Below, one piece after another: positions 1 through 11,935 of a stretch of DNA of 21,628 nucleotides. This DNA is from Smittium mucronatum (Eukaryota; Kickxellomycota; Harpellomycetes; Harpellales; Legeriomycetaceae). Each line of letters begins with the position of its first letter. Within the stretch, counting starts at the first letter, position 1. Below the pieces are notes generated by a model that worked only from the letters and a program-made list of their open reading frames with translations, did not search any database and was not told where the DNA came from. Position numbers and translations under genes: made by a program. Location of the stretch: NCBI GenBank assembly GCA_001953115.1, contig LSSL01001448.1:1-21628 (forward strand), in the 5' to 3' direction.

Positions 1-3000
1 TCCTCGTTTAATTTTTATCTACTACTACTGCTAGTTAAATTATACCTTTATTGGTTCATCTTATGAATAATTTGTAAAAAAATTCCACCTTTCTTTTCTC
101 TAATTAAATTTTATTATATTAAACACAATATGAGTTTAATTTTAGCTGTAAAAAAATATAGTAAAAATAATGGCTTGAGATTATTTTTCTTAAATTTCTT
201 TAGTTTTTTTATCTATTTTTCTTTTATCGTCCTTTTTATATTTCCATGAAATATTATTCTTGATAATAAATCTTTTATTTTAACCTAGCAAAATAAAGAT
301 AAGATAAATTTACCTTAAAAATTCATTTAAAAATTCCTAGGTAAAGGTTATAATATAAAAAAAAAATTTTAAATAAATTTTTTCTTCAAATCTTAATACA
401 AATAAAAAAAATGGGATTAATAAAGTATACTAATAATTATGAAGTGCTATAAGACCATTTAATAAACGGAAATAAATGAGGATAAAAATCTAAAAATAAA
501 AAGTTAAGATCCATTTTTATTTTTGAGAATTTCGAGTGAGCAGAAATTTTGGATATTTATCATCAAGTATTTTAATTATGTTGAAGATTTTCATTAAATT
601 AAACTCGGTTTAATTTAAACATTTTTATAATGCTAAAAATATCAATAATAGGAAAAATAACTATAATTATATGCTAAAAATCCATTATTATTTGAATATA
701 ATTACAATACAACATTACTATTTTTTACTCGAGTAAAAAAATCTTATTAATAAGATTTTTAAATCTTTAAAATTGCTTTAAAATCGGTATTTATAAGGAA
801 GCAAAGCAATTTATCTAAATTTAAAAAGAGCTTTGTGGCTTATATCATTGAGAAAATTTTTAATAAAATTGCGGTTAAATTTTATATAAAAAGAAATGCA
901 ATTAACAGGACTACTAATAAATCGGTGAAAATAAAAATTTATGAATTATATTAGAGATCAAAAATTCTATAAAAATATAATAAATATTTTTTATTTTTTA
1001 TTAAAAACTTTTAATAAAATCCTCATTCCTTTCATTTAATTCGATTTTTTAATATTCTTTCAAGAAATATCAGTTTCTTGCAAAGATAATAGTTATAGAA
1101 ATATTTATAGAAATAGATATCAAAAGCTCAATTAAATTTATTGAATTTATATAAAAAATTAAAATTAAAACCACCGTAAAATTTATACCCTTTTTAAGTG
1201 TAAATATAAATGAAATATTATTTATTCATGGCGATTTTGCTGTGCTCTCCTAAAATAATTAACCAAAAGGTCCATTAAAAATTATTTTTTTAAGAAAAAT
1301 GTTAATCATGAATTCCGTTGCATTACTACTTTTATTTTAATATTTTTTAAAATCCTCTAATTTTATCAATTATTTGACAAATCGGTGCAAAATTGAAAGA
1401 TGTTAGACAGAAACCAAATTAAATTTTTTCGCCAGATAATTCAAAAAACTTACTTTAGTTCTTTGCATTAATAGAACGTTTATTTCAATATTTAAGGTTA
1501 AATTTAACGTTTTAAAATAAATGTGGTAATGAATTTTATTTTTAAAACCATCAGTGCTTAAAATAAACTAACTAATAAACAACTCGGCTACATCAAAAAT
1601 ACACAAAAATTAAATTGATTTTTGCAATTTTTTTTTTGAAAATTTAACCAATAATTTTTTCATAAAATATTTTTATGTTTAAATTTAAATTTTTAAACCA
1701 AAAATTGTTATAGTATAAATCGACATCCAGGATCAGAAAAAAAATATTTTTAATTTATTAAATAAAATATTTCAAATATTTCATTATTATATCCTTATTT
1801 CCTTTAATCTTGTTCTGATCAAACAGTAGAAGGATTATCGTATCTCCGTAGTTCAATAATTCCAATCTTTTTATGCTAAACCCCATAATTATTTTCTTGA
1901 TCTAATTTTTTCAAAATAAAAAAATATCTAAATATATAAATATAAATTAATAAATAGAATTTGAAAAAAATCACCCTTATTTTAAATATAATTTATATTG
2001 AAAAATTAAAGACAAAAAATCCCTAAAAAACGGCTAGAGATATCTAAATCGCATTGAAAACTTGATATAATATTTTTGAATCGTTTTTATTTTCCATAAT
2101 TTTATTAATCTGAAATATTTTTGACACTAATTTTTCTTAACTTATTTTATTGTTTGGTTAAAAAGTATTTATAATTATTAATCTTAACTAAAAATAAGGG
2201 GAGATAAAGTTTAATAAATATAGATCGATAAAGTTGAAAAAATCCATCTTATTTAACAGAATGTTATTATGATCAAATAAGTATAAAATATCGTGGATTT
2301 TTTTTTTTTGATTCTTAGAAATGACCAGTGATATCAGATTATTGATATTCTTCTATTTTAAAAATAAATCGAAAAAAGTAGGTAATATTAAGAATAAAAA
2401 TTTTATCAAATTTTTATTATATATAAATGAAACATCATAATATTAACTAATATAAAGTTCTATTATATTTTAAATAAAATAAAATTCGGGAAGAAGAATA
2501 TTTTTAACGAGTCTTGATTGTCTTTTTTGAAATTTCGAAATTTTGAATAATTTTTTATAAGTTTAAAAATCCACATATTCGTTAAAAAAATATAATTTTA
2601 GATGGAGTGATGTTAATATATTACACTACCAGAATATGAAAATCAAAATTTGGGACAATTTAAATTATGTGAGTACATTCAAGTAAATTTCTAAAAATAG
2701 GTATTTTTTGATTTCTTATGGGAAAAAAAATATTTATCAAAAATAAATATTAAATTATCATTCTTTAGAAGTACCAACGACCTGAATAATCTTTATTTAA
2801 AATTACAGGTAAAAAATTATATTTTATTTTATTTTTATTTCTGATAATATTACTTTTTGGATACATTGAGATTTTAATCTTGTTCCAAGTGAAATAGAAC
2901 TTTTTATAAAAATACATCGTTTTTTTTTAAGAATTTTTTACAACTCCTTACCCATATATTAAGACGTATATCAATGATTTTTCTTTTAAAATTAAAGACT

Positions 3001-6000
3001 TTTAAGTATATTTTTATGCATGTGTTGAAAATATTTTTTTATTATTATTATAAGCTGCATTGTGGATTCTAATACCAACCTTCAAATATAATTTTAATAA
3101 AAATCATAATCTTTCAAAAAAAATTTAATAAAAAAATAACCCAATATGAAAAATATATACAAAATCAGTAAAAAATTATCTATAAGAAAAATTATAATGA
3201 TTTAATCTATAGAAACCCCTAAAAAAGTCAAATATCTTCATTTATAGTAAAAATTGATTTTTTAGAAAAAATTTTCAAAAAAAATTCATGGGCTCAATTC
3301 AATAACAAAATAAAGTAACTAATCCAAACAAATTTATCATATAAAAATTTTAAAATTAAGTAAAGTAATAAAATATTCTAATTATAGGGCCTACCTAATT
3401 TCTCAAACGTTCTGATTTGAATTTATCCAAAAATAAAATTCTCCTAATCAATTAACCTACTGATTAATTTTAATTTATATAAAATTTTTATATAATTCAA
3501 AATGACCAAAAAAGACTTAAAGTTAAATGAAACTCACAAAAATAACTAAATGTGGGAAATAATTTACTAAAAGGCACCTTAATACCTCAATAAAACCCAA
3601 ATATTTAGAATCAGTAATTTTTTATATTTAAAGTATAATCTTCAGGTAAATTTTATTAATATATATACTCGAAATCAATTGAAGATTTTTTCTTTAAAAA
3701 ATACCTTTAAATTTTAAATTATTTTAAAAGGTTTACTTATGATAATTTATCTTAAGCCAAGGTAATTGATTTTTTTAAACCCCGGAGCAAACGATTTAAA
3801 ATAGAATTATTATCTAATCATATATTGAGCCTGGATTTATCGGTAAAAGATTTCATTCGTTTTGAATATTACAGGATTGTTTTTAAACGGCAATAAGAAT
3901 GGATTAAAAAATTAAATCTATATATATCAGCTTGACGGTAATATTTTATAATGTGAAATAGCCTCAATAATTAATCATAAAATTGTCTTAATCAAAATAT
4001 ATATATATATAATAAAATACTAAATTTCAAGCATTTAATTTATTTATCAAACACCAATGTACGATTTATATCTCGGAAAAAAAATTTTCTGTCAAATATC
4101 AATAAAAAAATAGTTTTTTTTATAAATAATATGTAGCTACTAATATTAAAAATCGATCTTATATAAACTTCATTTTTTTTATTTTATGGTCTTATTTCTA
4201 ACTAAAAGTAATAAATTCATTGTATTTCGCAAATAATATAAGTAAAACCCCGATTAAATTAATGTTTTTTATTATTAGAAAAGCGTTTCCCTGTTTAATT
4301 TATGATTAGTTATAGGGAAATCTGAATTAAAAAAATCAAATTTAACAGATATAAATAAGTGTTTGAAGGGGTTTAAAAGATATAAAAAAAATTTATAAGT
4401 ATTTTATAAACATAAAAACACATAAAAGGCTACAATTTTCTAATGATACCAAATCTATTGATTTGTATAAATAGGTTTTGAAGCTATAATTTTTAAATGC
4501 ATTATTTTTATAGTTAAATAATCATTATTTATATTTTATGATGTTTCTCAATGATTAAATTGCGTCTATATCCCTTTATTGTAGGAATGAATAATTAATA
4601 TTTGGTTTTATTAACTATTTATTCCAATAAATTTATGTAAATATCAGAATTAAATTATTTATCCAATTAACTTTACTTTAACTTTTCTTTAACAAACATA
4701 TATAACAAATTCTAAACCGGAATTTAGTCTTCATTGTATTATTTTTAATGAGATCCCCAGAAATAAGATAAATAAATTCATTGTTAAATTAAAATTTAAC
4801 AGTTTAAGAAGATTTATAAAATCAATGTGAATTTCAGTCATAATAATCTCAAATAATTTTTTAATTTTATTCAAATTTTTGTTTATTTTTTCATTTTTTT
4901 TATAAGATATCGATTCCGAAGATTTTATATACTTCTCTATTTTTATTTTTTTCTTAGTGCACTTATTAATCTCATGATTTATGGATTTTACTATCACAAA
5001 AAAAAATCTAAACCTTTAGTAACTTTCTAAAGCATCTGTAAATAAAAAAATTTTGGTGAAAATTATGTAAGATAATTTTGCTTTATTTTTAAGAGTTAAA
5101 TTTTTTTTCATATCACAAAATAAATTATTAGATTCAGTTATATTAGAAACCTAATTGCAGAAATTTGTCATTATATTTAGATGGGTAACTAACTCATTTA
5201 ATCTATTTTTTTTAAAAATTTTAATTTGAGTATAATTTTCAAAAACTCAATAAAGCTGAAATAATTAAAATATTTTTATAATAAAATTATCAATTCCACT
5301 ATTCAACTTCGAAATCATAGTTAATTGTTTCGGGGACTTGTTCGGATTTTGAATTGAATCTATTTAAAGATGGTCTGTTTATTACTATATAACACGCGTT
5401 TAAGTTAATTTGAGCTATTTAAAATATAATTGAAGCAATAATTACATCAGAGAGAATTTATCAAAATACTCCTTCAAATTAATGTTACAGATCAAATTAA
5501 TTTTTTTTCTGAAAATATTTCCATTTATTTTATCATCGCATTTTCTTATTAAGATATTTATAAATAAATGATTTCCACTTTCATGAATTCATGAATTTAG
5601 TCTGATTATTTCTGTATTTCTATAAATCTAGTTTATTATAAAAATAAATGAGAATTTTTTTAATTATTCGTTGATATCTTCCCGCAAATTCTGTAATAAT
5701 TTTTCGGGAATTTATTTTGCCTTATTAAAATAACTGCTGATTACTTTTAAATTCATAAAAATTTTCATAATATATTTTAATAAGAAATATGTTTAATTAA
5801 AATTATTTTTCTCTTGTATTTCCCTCTTGTAGGTTTATAAAATTAAGTTTTTTAAAAAAAAAAAATTATTTCTTATAAGAATGGTCATTTTAACGGAAAC
5901 CTAAATGAGTTCAATATATAAATATATCTTGCCATTTAAAACTAAAATCGCAATATATTTGTATAGATTAGCATTTTTTTCTTATTTATTATACGAGTCT

Positions 6001-8408
6001 ACAGGGTTAAAAAATACGTGTTTATAGATAAAATATACACTAAAATTGTCACCAAACACTCTTTTAAATATACTTCTTGAATTATTTTACACTTATTTTA
6101 ATATGATGATAATTTGGGGAAAAATTAATTGATTATCCATATTTATATATATCACTCTTAGCATATTAACTTTCCTGAATTAAGAACTTTTCATTATCAT
6201 ATAGGATCCCTATATTTGTAGTTCTAGAATCACCACAGTCATAATTTCTAGTAAGGTGTCAAATTTTTTGGAATTGATAGACTTTTCAGTAGTAAATTTA
6301 TATGACCAAATTTTCTGAGATTTATTTTAAGATAATGGTGGTTTTTCTCCACTTATTTTTATTGGAAACAAAAATTATTCGTTTTTCAGAAATATGGACT
6401 AATTGGTCTTCATTTAATATTTTATAAGTCAATTTTTATCAAGAATAATAAAAATTTGACTTTAAGAAAATTTAAATTTAAATTAAGTGGAATATTGTGC
6501 CATTTCACTGTAATTTTAGTGAGCTTTAATACAAAGATCCTCGCATTTTCAAATTTTTATCGTCAATTTTAAAACGTAATTTTATACTAAAGCCATATGA
6601 AAGTTTTTCCTGTAATCTTGGGATAGAATTTTTCCTTTAATATAATTAAATAATGCCTAATTAACATAATATCTAAACTTTTCTGTTGCTTTATGTTGTT
6701 TTTTATATTATTTCTCATTTTTTCCGGTTTATTAGAGCTTTTTTAAATAAAGAAATTTATTTATTATATCGATTATAGTAAAAATTATTAAAAAATATTA
6801 AAAAATACTTTAAAATTAAATGAATAAATATTCAATTAGATATCCTTTTCCATTTTCATATTGGCAAAAATTATTAGATTATGGATAATTTTTCAGTTTA
6901 AATCTGTTTTAGTTATTTATTATAAGGATTTTAATCTCTTTTTATATTAGCTTAGCCACAAGCACTTCTGCGTTATAATATTAATTATTAGATCCACTCA
7001 GACTTAGTTCGAAGATATTCCATGCACAAGTGTTTTGAATAAATATAACTATTCACAGCTTTGGGAAAAAAAATTTGAAATTTTTTTTGATTCAACTATT
7101 TAAATAACCACAAGTACAAAAAAATCTTCAACATTTCAACATATACTTTATTTTATACAAAAAAATATTATTCAAACAAATTAAAGAGATTTTTTGAATA
7201 GATTTTATCGTTTAAACTATTTCATCTTTTGGTTCTATTTTATTACTTTAAATTTTAAAATGATGAATATGATTTTATATCGATATTCTTTCTATTTAGG
7301 AAATAATTCCTTTTTAAATTTCAGCGCACTTAAAATTCAAGCTTAAAAATTACCAAATGGAAAAATATCAATTTCTGTGGTATGAATTAATACAATGGTA
7401 AATTGAATAAGCCTAATTGAATTAATGAAAAATGATAAGAGAATTTGTGGGATAATATCTGCAAATAATTTAAAAAATTCTCATTCATTTTTCAAAATTT
7501 ATTTAAAAAATAAAAATCAATTATTATCATAAAAAAAATAAAGAACGGATAATAAAGAAAACTCTTTCGAAAAAATATGCCCCATATTTATCCTTTAAAA
7601 TACATTTATATATATAAAGCTTGTCTATACTTTAGTGCATTAACATACAGCTCTCTTTTTTATTTTTAAAATCCAAATACTGGATTTTATTAAATTTGTT
7701 TATAAAATCCAAAATTATTTCTATTTATTGTTAAGGTAAAAAATAATTCATGAAAATATCGCACATACCAATTTTTTAATGTTTTATACACGTTTAGTTA
7801 TATATTATATAATTTACTTTTTTTAAAAAAAAATCAAACCTAAACTGTGGGGTATTATCTAAAAACTAATAGTTTTTCCCAATTAAATTTAGATGGAAAC
7901 TCAATCTGTAATTAAAGATATAAAAATTACTTTTCTTGGATATTTGCAAATTATCCGGGAATAAAAATATGAATTTTATGAAAAAATAAAAATAAAAGAT
8001 TCAATAATTATCTATTTGCAAATTGGATTTGATGACAAAAAATTTTTTGAATAGTAAATCTTATTCAGACCCAGTACCTAATAATAACTTTTATTTAGAA
8101 TCTAGGAATTTATTTTTGTGCGAAATCTAGTAAAAAAAACAATTTAAGTACAATTAGAAATTTTTAAAGCGATCTAAGCGAAAAAAATGAAAAAATAATA
8201 TTTATGTTTATATAAAAAATATTTTTAAATATAAATTACTTTTTGATTGAGATCAAAAGGGAAATTTTCGGAATAAATTATTTCACAGGCATTTGATAAA
8301 TTTTCACCCTCATCAGCCTGGCAAACTTTATTAAATAAAATTAAAAATTTTTAATTATAAAATTCAAGTGGGTTTTGAGAGGTTATTTGATATAATTAAA
8401 TGACATAA
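1..8408. other. Gene-free A+T-rich intergenic DNA
   Basis: No credible gene is visible on either strand over 8.4 kb. The DNA is dominated by A and T homopolymer runs, stop codons are dense in all frames, and the one longer reading frame (4731-4997, minus) codes a Lys/Ile/Asn-rich low-complexity peptide of the kind this composition yields by chance. I saw no tRNA-like cloverleaf and no recognisable transposon domain. Local structure worth naming is the palindrome pair at 721-760, a 16-bp perfect palindrome at 5580-5595 centred on GAATTC, and a short AT microsatellite near 3997-4010. A strongly decayed element could be hidden here and would need a profile search. Confidence 0.7.
721..760. repeat. 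Two overlapping perfect palindromes
   Basis: Positions 721-740 form a perfect 20-bp palindrome centred on CTCGAG, with T-run and A-run arms. Positions 737-760 form a second perfect palindrome of 24 bp centred on ATTAAT. They share four A residues. Each could extrude as a hairpin without a loop spacer, and the second ends in a T run. No gene lies within several kilobases, so no regulatory role can be assigned. Confidence 0.75.
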
Positions 8409-8605
8409 TGTATTTCATTTATGTAAAATACAATTATGTGTTATCGTTTTTATTAATATTTGAATATTCAAACTTTAAACTATATATAGATAAAATTGCT
8501 TATCTATTGAATTTTAATCTAATAGGCTTAAACAATTTAAACTGAATAAAAATTTATCTGTATAATAGCCAAGGTACTTGCTATTCTTAATCTTTATCAT
8601 TTTTT
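8409..8605 (+). repeat. Left inverted terminal repeat of the DIRS element
   Basis: The reverse complement of 13113-13281 matches about 8433-8605 with roughly 89% identity by hand count (about 18-20 differences plus a 1-base indel). The outermost 32 bases (8409-8440) are matched perfectly, in reverse complement, by the left arm of the ICR (12985-13016), and this fixes the left edge at about 8409. The repeat contains a short palindrome around TTGAATATTCAA (near 8459-8472) that is also present, slightly altered, in the right copy; it might be a protein-binding site, but that is speculation. Confidence 0.9.
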
Positions 8606-8665
8606 ATTTCGCAAAGTACCCTATTTAACTATTTTTATTCTAAAAAAAAAAGCATTAAATCTACT

Positions 8666-9415
8666 ATGTCTTAAGATGGAAATATTGAAAAAAACACTAA
8701 CACCCCACCGGCATGGGCCCAAGAAATCCTTTTACGCTTTGCTCAGATGGAACCTCAGCGTCAAACAACTGATATTGTCATTGGTGATAATCATGTCGAT
8801 AACTAATTTGTTGATATAACTTCAGCCAATGATCTTAGGCTCTATCCGAAACTTTTCAGCGCCATCCCATCCATTTCAAAAGACACCTTCAAGTCATCTA
8901 TCAACAACTTGGAGCGCCGTAAGTTTTTGGCACCCTGTCCAAGAAAAGAAGGAATTTTTTATGAACCGCCCATCCTTAATGGCATTGGACTGTCTACAGA
9001 AGCAAAAAAGAATGACACCAGATTTTGTGACATTCAATACAGGATTTCTGACCTCACAAGGCCAATAGCTACTTCGTGAAAAATACTCTAAAAGACCCCC
9101 ATTCACTCACTCCGGTGGTTGAAATCGAATTTTCAAACCTTATGCGTGTTCTGCTCTCATATTTGGCCACATAAGCAACTCAAATGCGTATGGATGACGC
9201 ATATAAAGCTACAAAAAAATCCAGAAAAGGTCCCTCAGATTCTTCAGTCCACAGCCAGTCCAATTTTTGAACCAAAAAAAAATACTAAACATATCGCATC
9301 GGTACAAGCAATACAAAATACAGTGATTAGAAATAAGTCTTCAAGCAATCGAGGCTACAAGAAACGAAGGAACAATTATCAAAGGCAAAAATACAGCCAG
9401 AGCCTGAGAGCCTAA
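8666..9415 (+). pseudogene. DIRS gag-like protein, broken by stops
   Basis: A single frame can be followed from an ATG at 8666 to the stop at 9413-9415 (about 250 codons), interrupted by stops at 8672 (third codon), 8804, 9077 and 9089. Readable segments include PPAWAQEIL near the start, then DLRLYPKLFSAIPS, APCPRKEG, YEPPILNG and DLTRPIA. The last part is basic and Lys/Arg/Asn/Gln-rich. The order (a YP-L-AIPS motif, a Cys-Pro motif, then DLTRPI) resembles the gag-like first ORF of fungal DIRS elements as I remember it. Position just inside the left repeat and before the RT supports this. In the family this product is presumed to form particles or bind RNA. No zinc knuckle is visible. The separate short frames at 8829-9068 (+) and 8894-9106 (-) are shadows of this reading. 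Confidence 0.75.
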
Positions 9416-10130
9416 CTTCCGCCCCCAAGTACCAGTATATTCTAGAAGCTTCAGCCTAAAATAACGCCCAGCATAGCGGAAGCACTTGCGGTCTCCCTTT
9501 TGGCCAACGGGACCGCTGCCAGAGGCACCGGTAAGGGGGATGTTGGTTCTCTAACAGAGAGCCTGGGAGAGACTCACAAATGATGACTGGACCAGAAACA
9601 TCATATAATAGGGTTTCCGAATCCCTCTACAGAGCCGAACACTGACCACAACCAGAATAGAGTCAAATTAGAGACCCCGATGGGTTACAAAATCGGGCAC
9701 GAATGAAAAGGAGATAATGGCACTTCTGTCAAAACGAGCAGTAGAGGAAGCTTCTCCCAACTCACCCAGATTTTTCTCACAGATGTTCACAATTCCCAAG
9801 AAGTCCAGGGAAATTTACCCAGTATTAAATCTAAAGCCCCAGAATCAGTAACTGTTTCAGGTACACTTCAAAATAAAGAGCTTAAACGCTGTCTAAAAAA
9901 TGGTCCGCAGGAAGGACTGGATGACCAGTATAGACCTGGAAGATGCATTCCTACATATACTGATAGAAAAATCTTCGTGGAAACTACTCAAGTTCAATTG
10001 AGGGAACCATTGTACCAGTTCAGGGTACTTTCTATTGGGCTCTTCCTAAGTCCAATAGTACTCACGAAGGTACTACGCCCAGTTTTAAGATGGGAAAGAC
10101 AATAGGAGATCATTATAAGTGCTTAATTAA

Positions 10131-11073
10131 ACGACTTGTTAATCTTGGTTCCCACGAAGGAGGATTCGGAAAAAAACATCAGACTGATTTTAAAGTAGCT
10201 GAAGAAGCTAGGATTCTTGAATCAACCGGAGAAGTCGTTATTGTAGCCCACACAAATAAATACACACCTGATTATGAAAATAAACCTGCGGTTCATGAGT
10301 TTAGAGATTGCAAAGAACAATTTCAGGGATCCCATAAAAGAAGTTGGTCGCTTGATAGCCAAGGTAGAATAATCCATTCGCAACCTGGCCTCTTTTATCG
10401 GGAAGACCCAGGCGATTTCAGTAGCCCCACTTCCAGGGAGACTTATGACCAGAAGGCTTATAGAGNNNNNNNNNNNNNNNNNNNNNNNNNNNNNNNNNNN
10501 NNNNNNNNNNNNNNNNNNNNNNNNNNNNNNNNNNNNNNNNNNNNNNNNNNNNNNNNNNNNNNNNNNNNNNNNNNNNNNNNNNNNNNNNNNNNNNNNNNNN
10601 NNNNNNNNNNNNNNNNNNNNNNNNNNNNNNNNNNNNNNNNNNNNNNNNNNNNNNNNNNNNNNNNNNNNNNNNNNNNNNNNNNNNNNNNNNNNNNNNNNNN
10701 NNNNNNNNNNNNNNNNNNNNNNNNNNNNNNNNNNNNNNACGACTTGTTAATCTTGGTTCCCACGAAGGAGGATTCGGAAAAAAACATCAGACTGATTTTA
10801 AAGTAGCTGAAGAAGCTAGGATTCTTGAATCAACCGGAGAAGTCGTTATTGTAGCCCACACAAATAAATACACACCTGATTATGAAAATAAACCTGCGGT
10901 TCATGAGTTTAGAGATTGCAAAGAACAATTTCAGGGATCCCATAAAAGAAGTTGGTCGCTTGATAGCCAAGGTAGAATAATCTATTCGCAACCTGGCCTC
11001 TTTTATCGGGAAGACCCAGGCGATTTCAGTAGCCCCTCTTCCAGGGATACTTATGACCAGAAGGCTTATAGAG
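10131..11073 (+). repeat. 335-base direct duplication flanking an assembly gap
   Basis: Bases 10131-10465 recur at 10739-11073 (offset 608) with only three differences: 10375/10983, 10429/11037 and 10440/11048. The first copy ends exactly where the N run begins and the second starts exactly where it ends. Both carry the same RT segment with the same in-frame stops. The simplest reading is two overlapping contig ends that were scaffolded without merging, the differences being allelic, paralogous or sequencing errors. If so, joining base 10465 to 11074 keeps the RT frame intact. A true tandem duplication is less likely because its borders would not be expected to coincide with the gap. Confidence 0.85.
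10466..10738. other. Assembly gap (273 N)
   Basis: A run of 273 unknown bases lies inside the RT pseudogene. The length is not a round placeholder value, so it was probably estimated by the scaffolder. Because the same 335 bases flank it on both sides, the real gap size may be negative, meaning there is no missing sequence at all. Reading frames that run through the N block have no meaning as proteins. Confidence 0.98.
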
Positions 11074-11935
11074 ATAAAAAACTCGAGTCTGGAGATCACA
11101 AAGTACTGTAACAAAGTAATAGTAATTAATAGGGCTGTCAATGAGAATCTATATTGGTGGCGCAACCATCTCCAAGTCTGGAATGGTCGCTGCTTTCTCC
11201 CAGAGAATCCAGAGATATAAGTTTTTACGTAAGCCAGCGACCACCATTGGAGAATAGTTATAGGGGAACACCAATACTCAGGGAGTTGGACTTTATCCCA
11301 ACCGAAGCTGGCAATCAATGTCAAGAAATTTCTGGCAATAAAGTGTGCCCTACAGATGCCACAGATCCAGGGAAGAGACGTGATGGTTAATGCGGACAAC
11401 AATGCATCTATTTTGTACGTGAGGAAACAGGGTGAGACAAGATTGGCGGCCCTACTGAAATGATCGAAACAGCTATGTGGACACTGTATCCTAACCTCAA
11501 CCAGACCAAAACTGGGGTATTTTCCATCAATTCTGAACCCAGAAGATGCCCCATCACGACTGACGTAACAGAAAAAATGGTATCTGTAGAAAAAAATGTT
11601 CCTGAAAATCAACCGTCGATTTTGGTCGCACAACGTAGACATGTTTGCAGCAGAGACAAACAGGAATCTTGCACGTTACATGAGCTGGAAACCATCAGAA
11701 ACAGCAGCGACAAAAAATGCATTCGGTCACTCATGGAGCCGATGGAAGAACCCATATTTTTGTTCTTTGTGGAACCTAATACAACAGATAGTTCAAAAAT
11801 TCCGCAGGGAGAACTCTACGGTGAACCTAATCACACCCTGATGGAAGTCTGCAAGTTGGTACCCAGACCTAATTCGGGTGTCTGTATTCAAGCCAATCCG
11901 GATAATAGCATCAAATATTTTCCCAGACTCGGTAA

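Noticed and set aside
4731..4997. Minus-strand reading frame of 88 codons
   Set aside because: It is Lys/Ile/Asn-rich low complexity, as A+T-rich DNA yields by chance, with no known domain.
10090..10806. Plus-strand frame of 238 codons running through the N gap
   Set aside because: Before the gap it is out of frame with the RT text and after the gap it joins the RT frame only by chance across unknown bases; it is not a protein.
10830..11642. Minus-strand frame of 270 codons
   Set aside because: It lies antisense to the RT/RNase H pseudogene, whose + strand text carries recognisable family motifs; it is a shadow.
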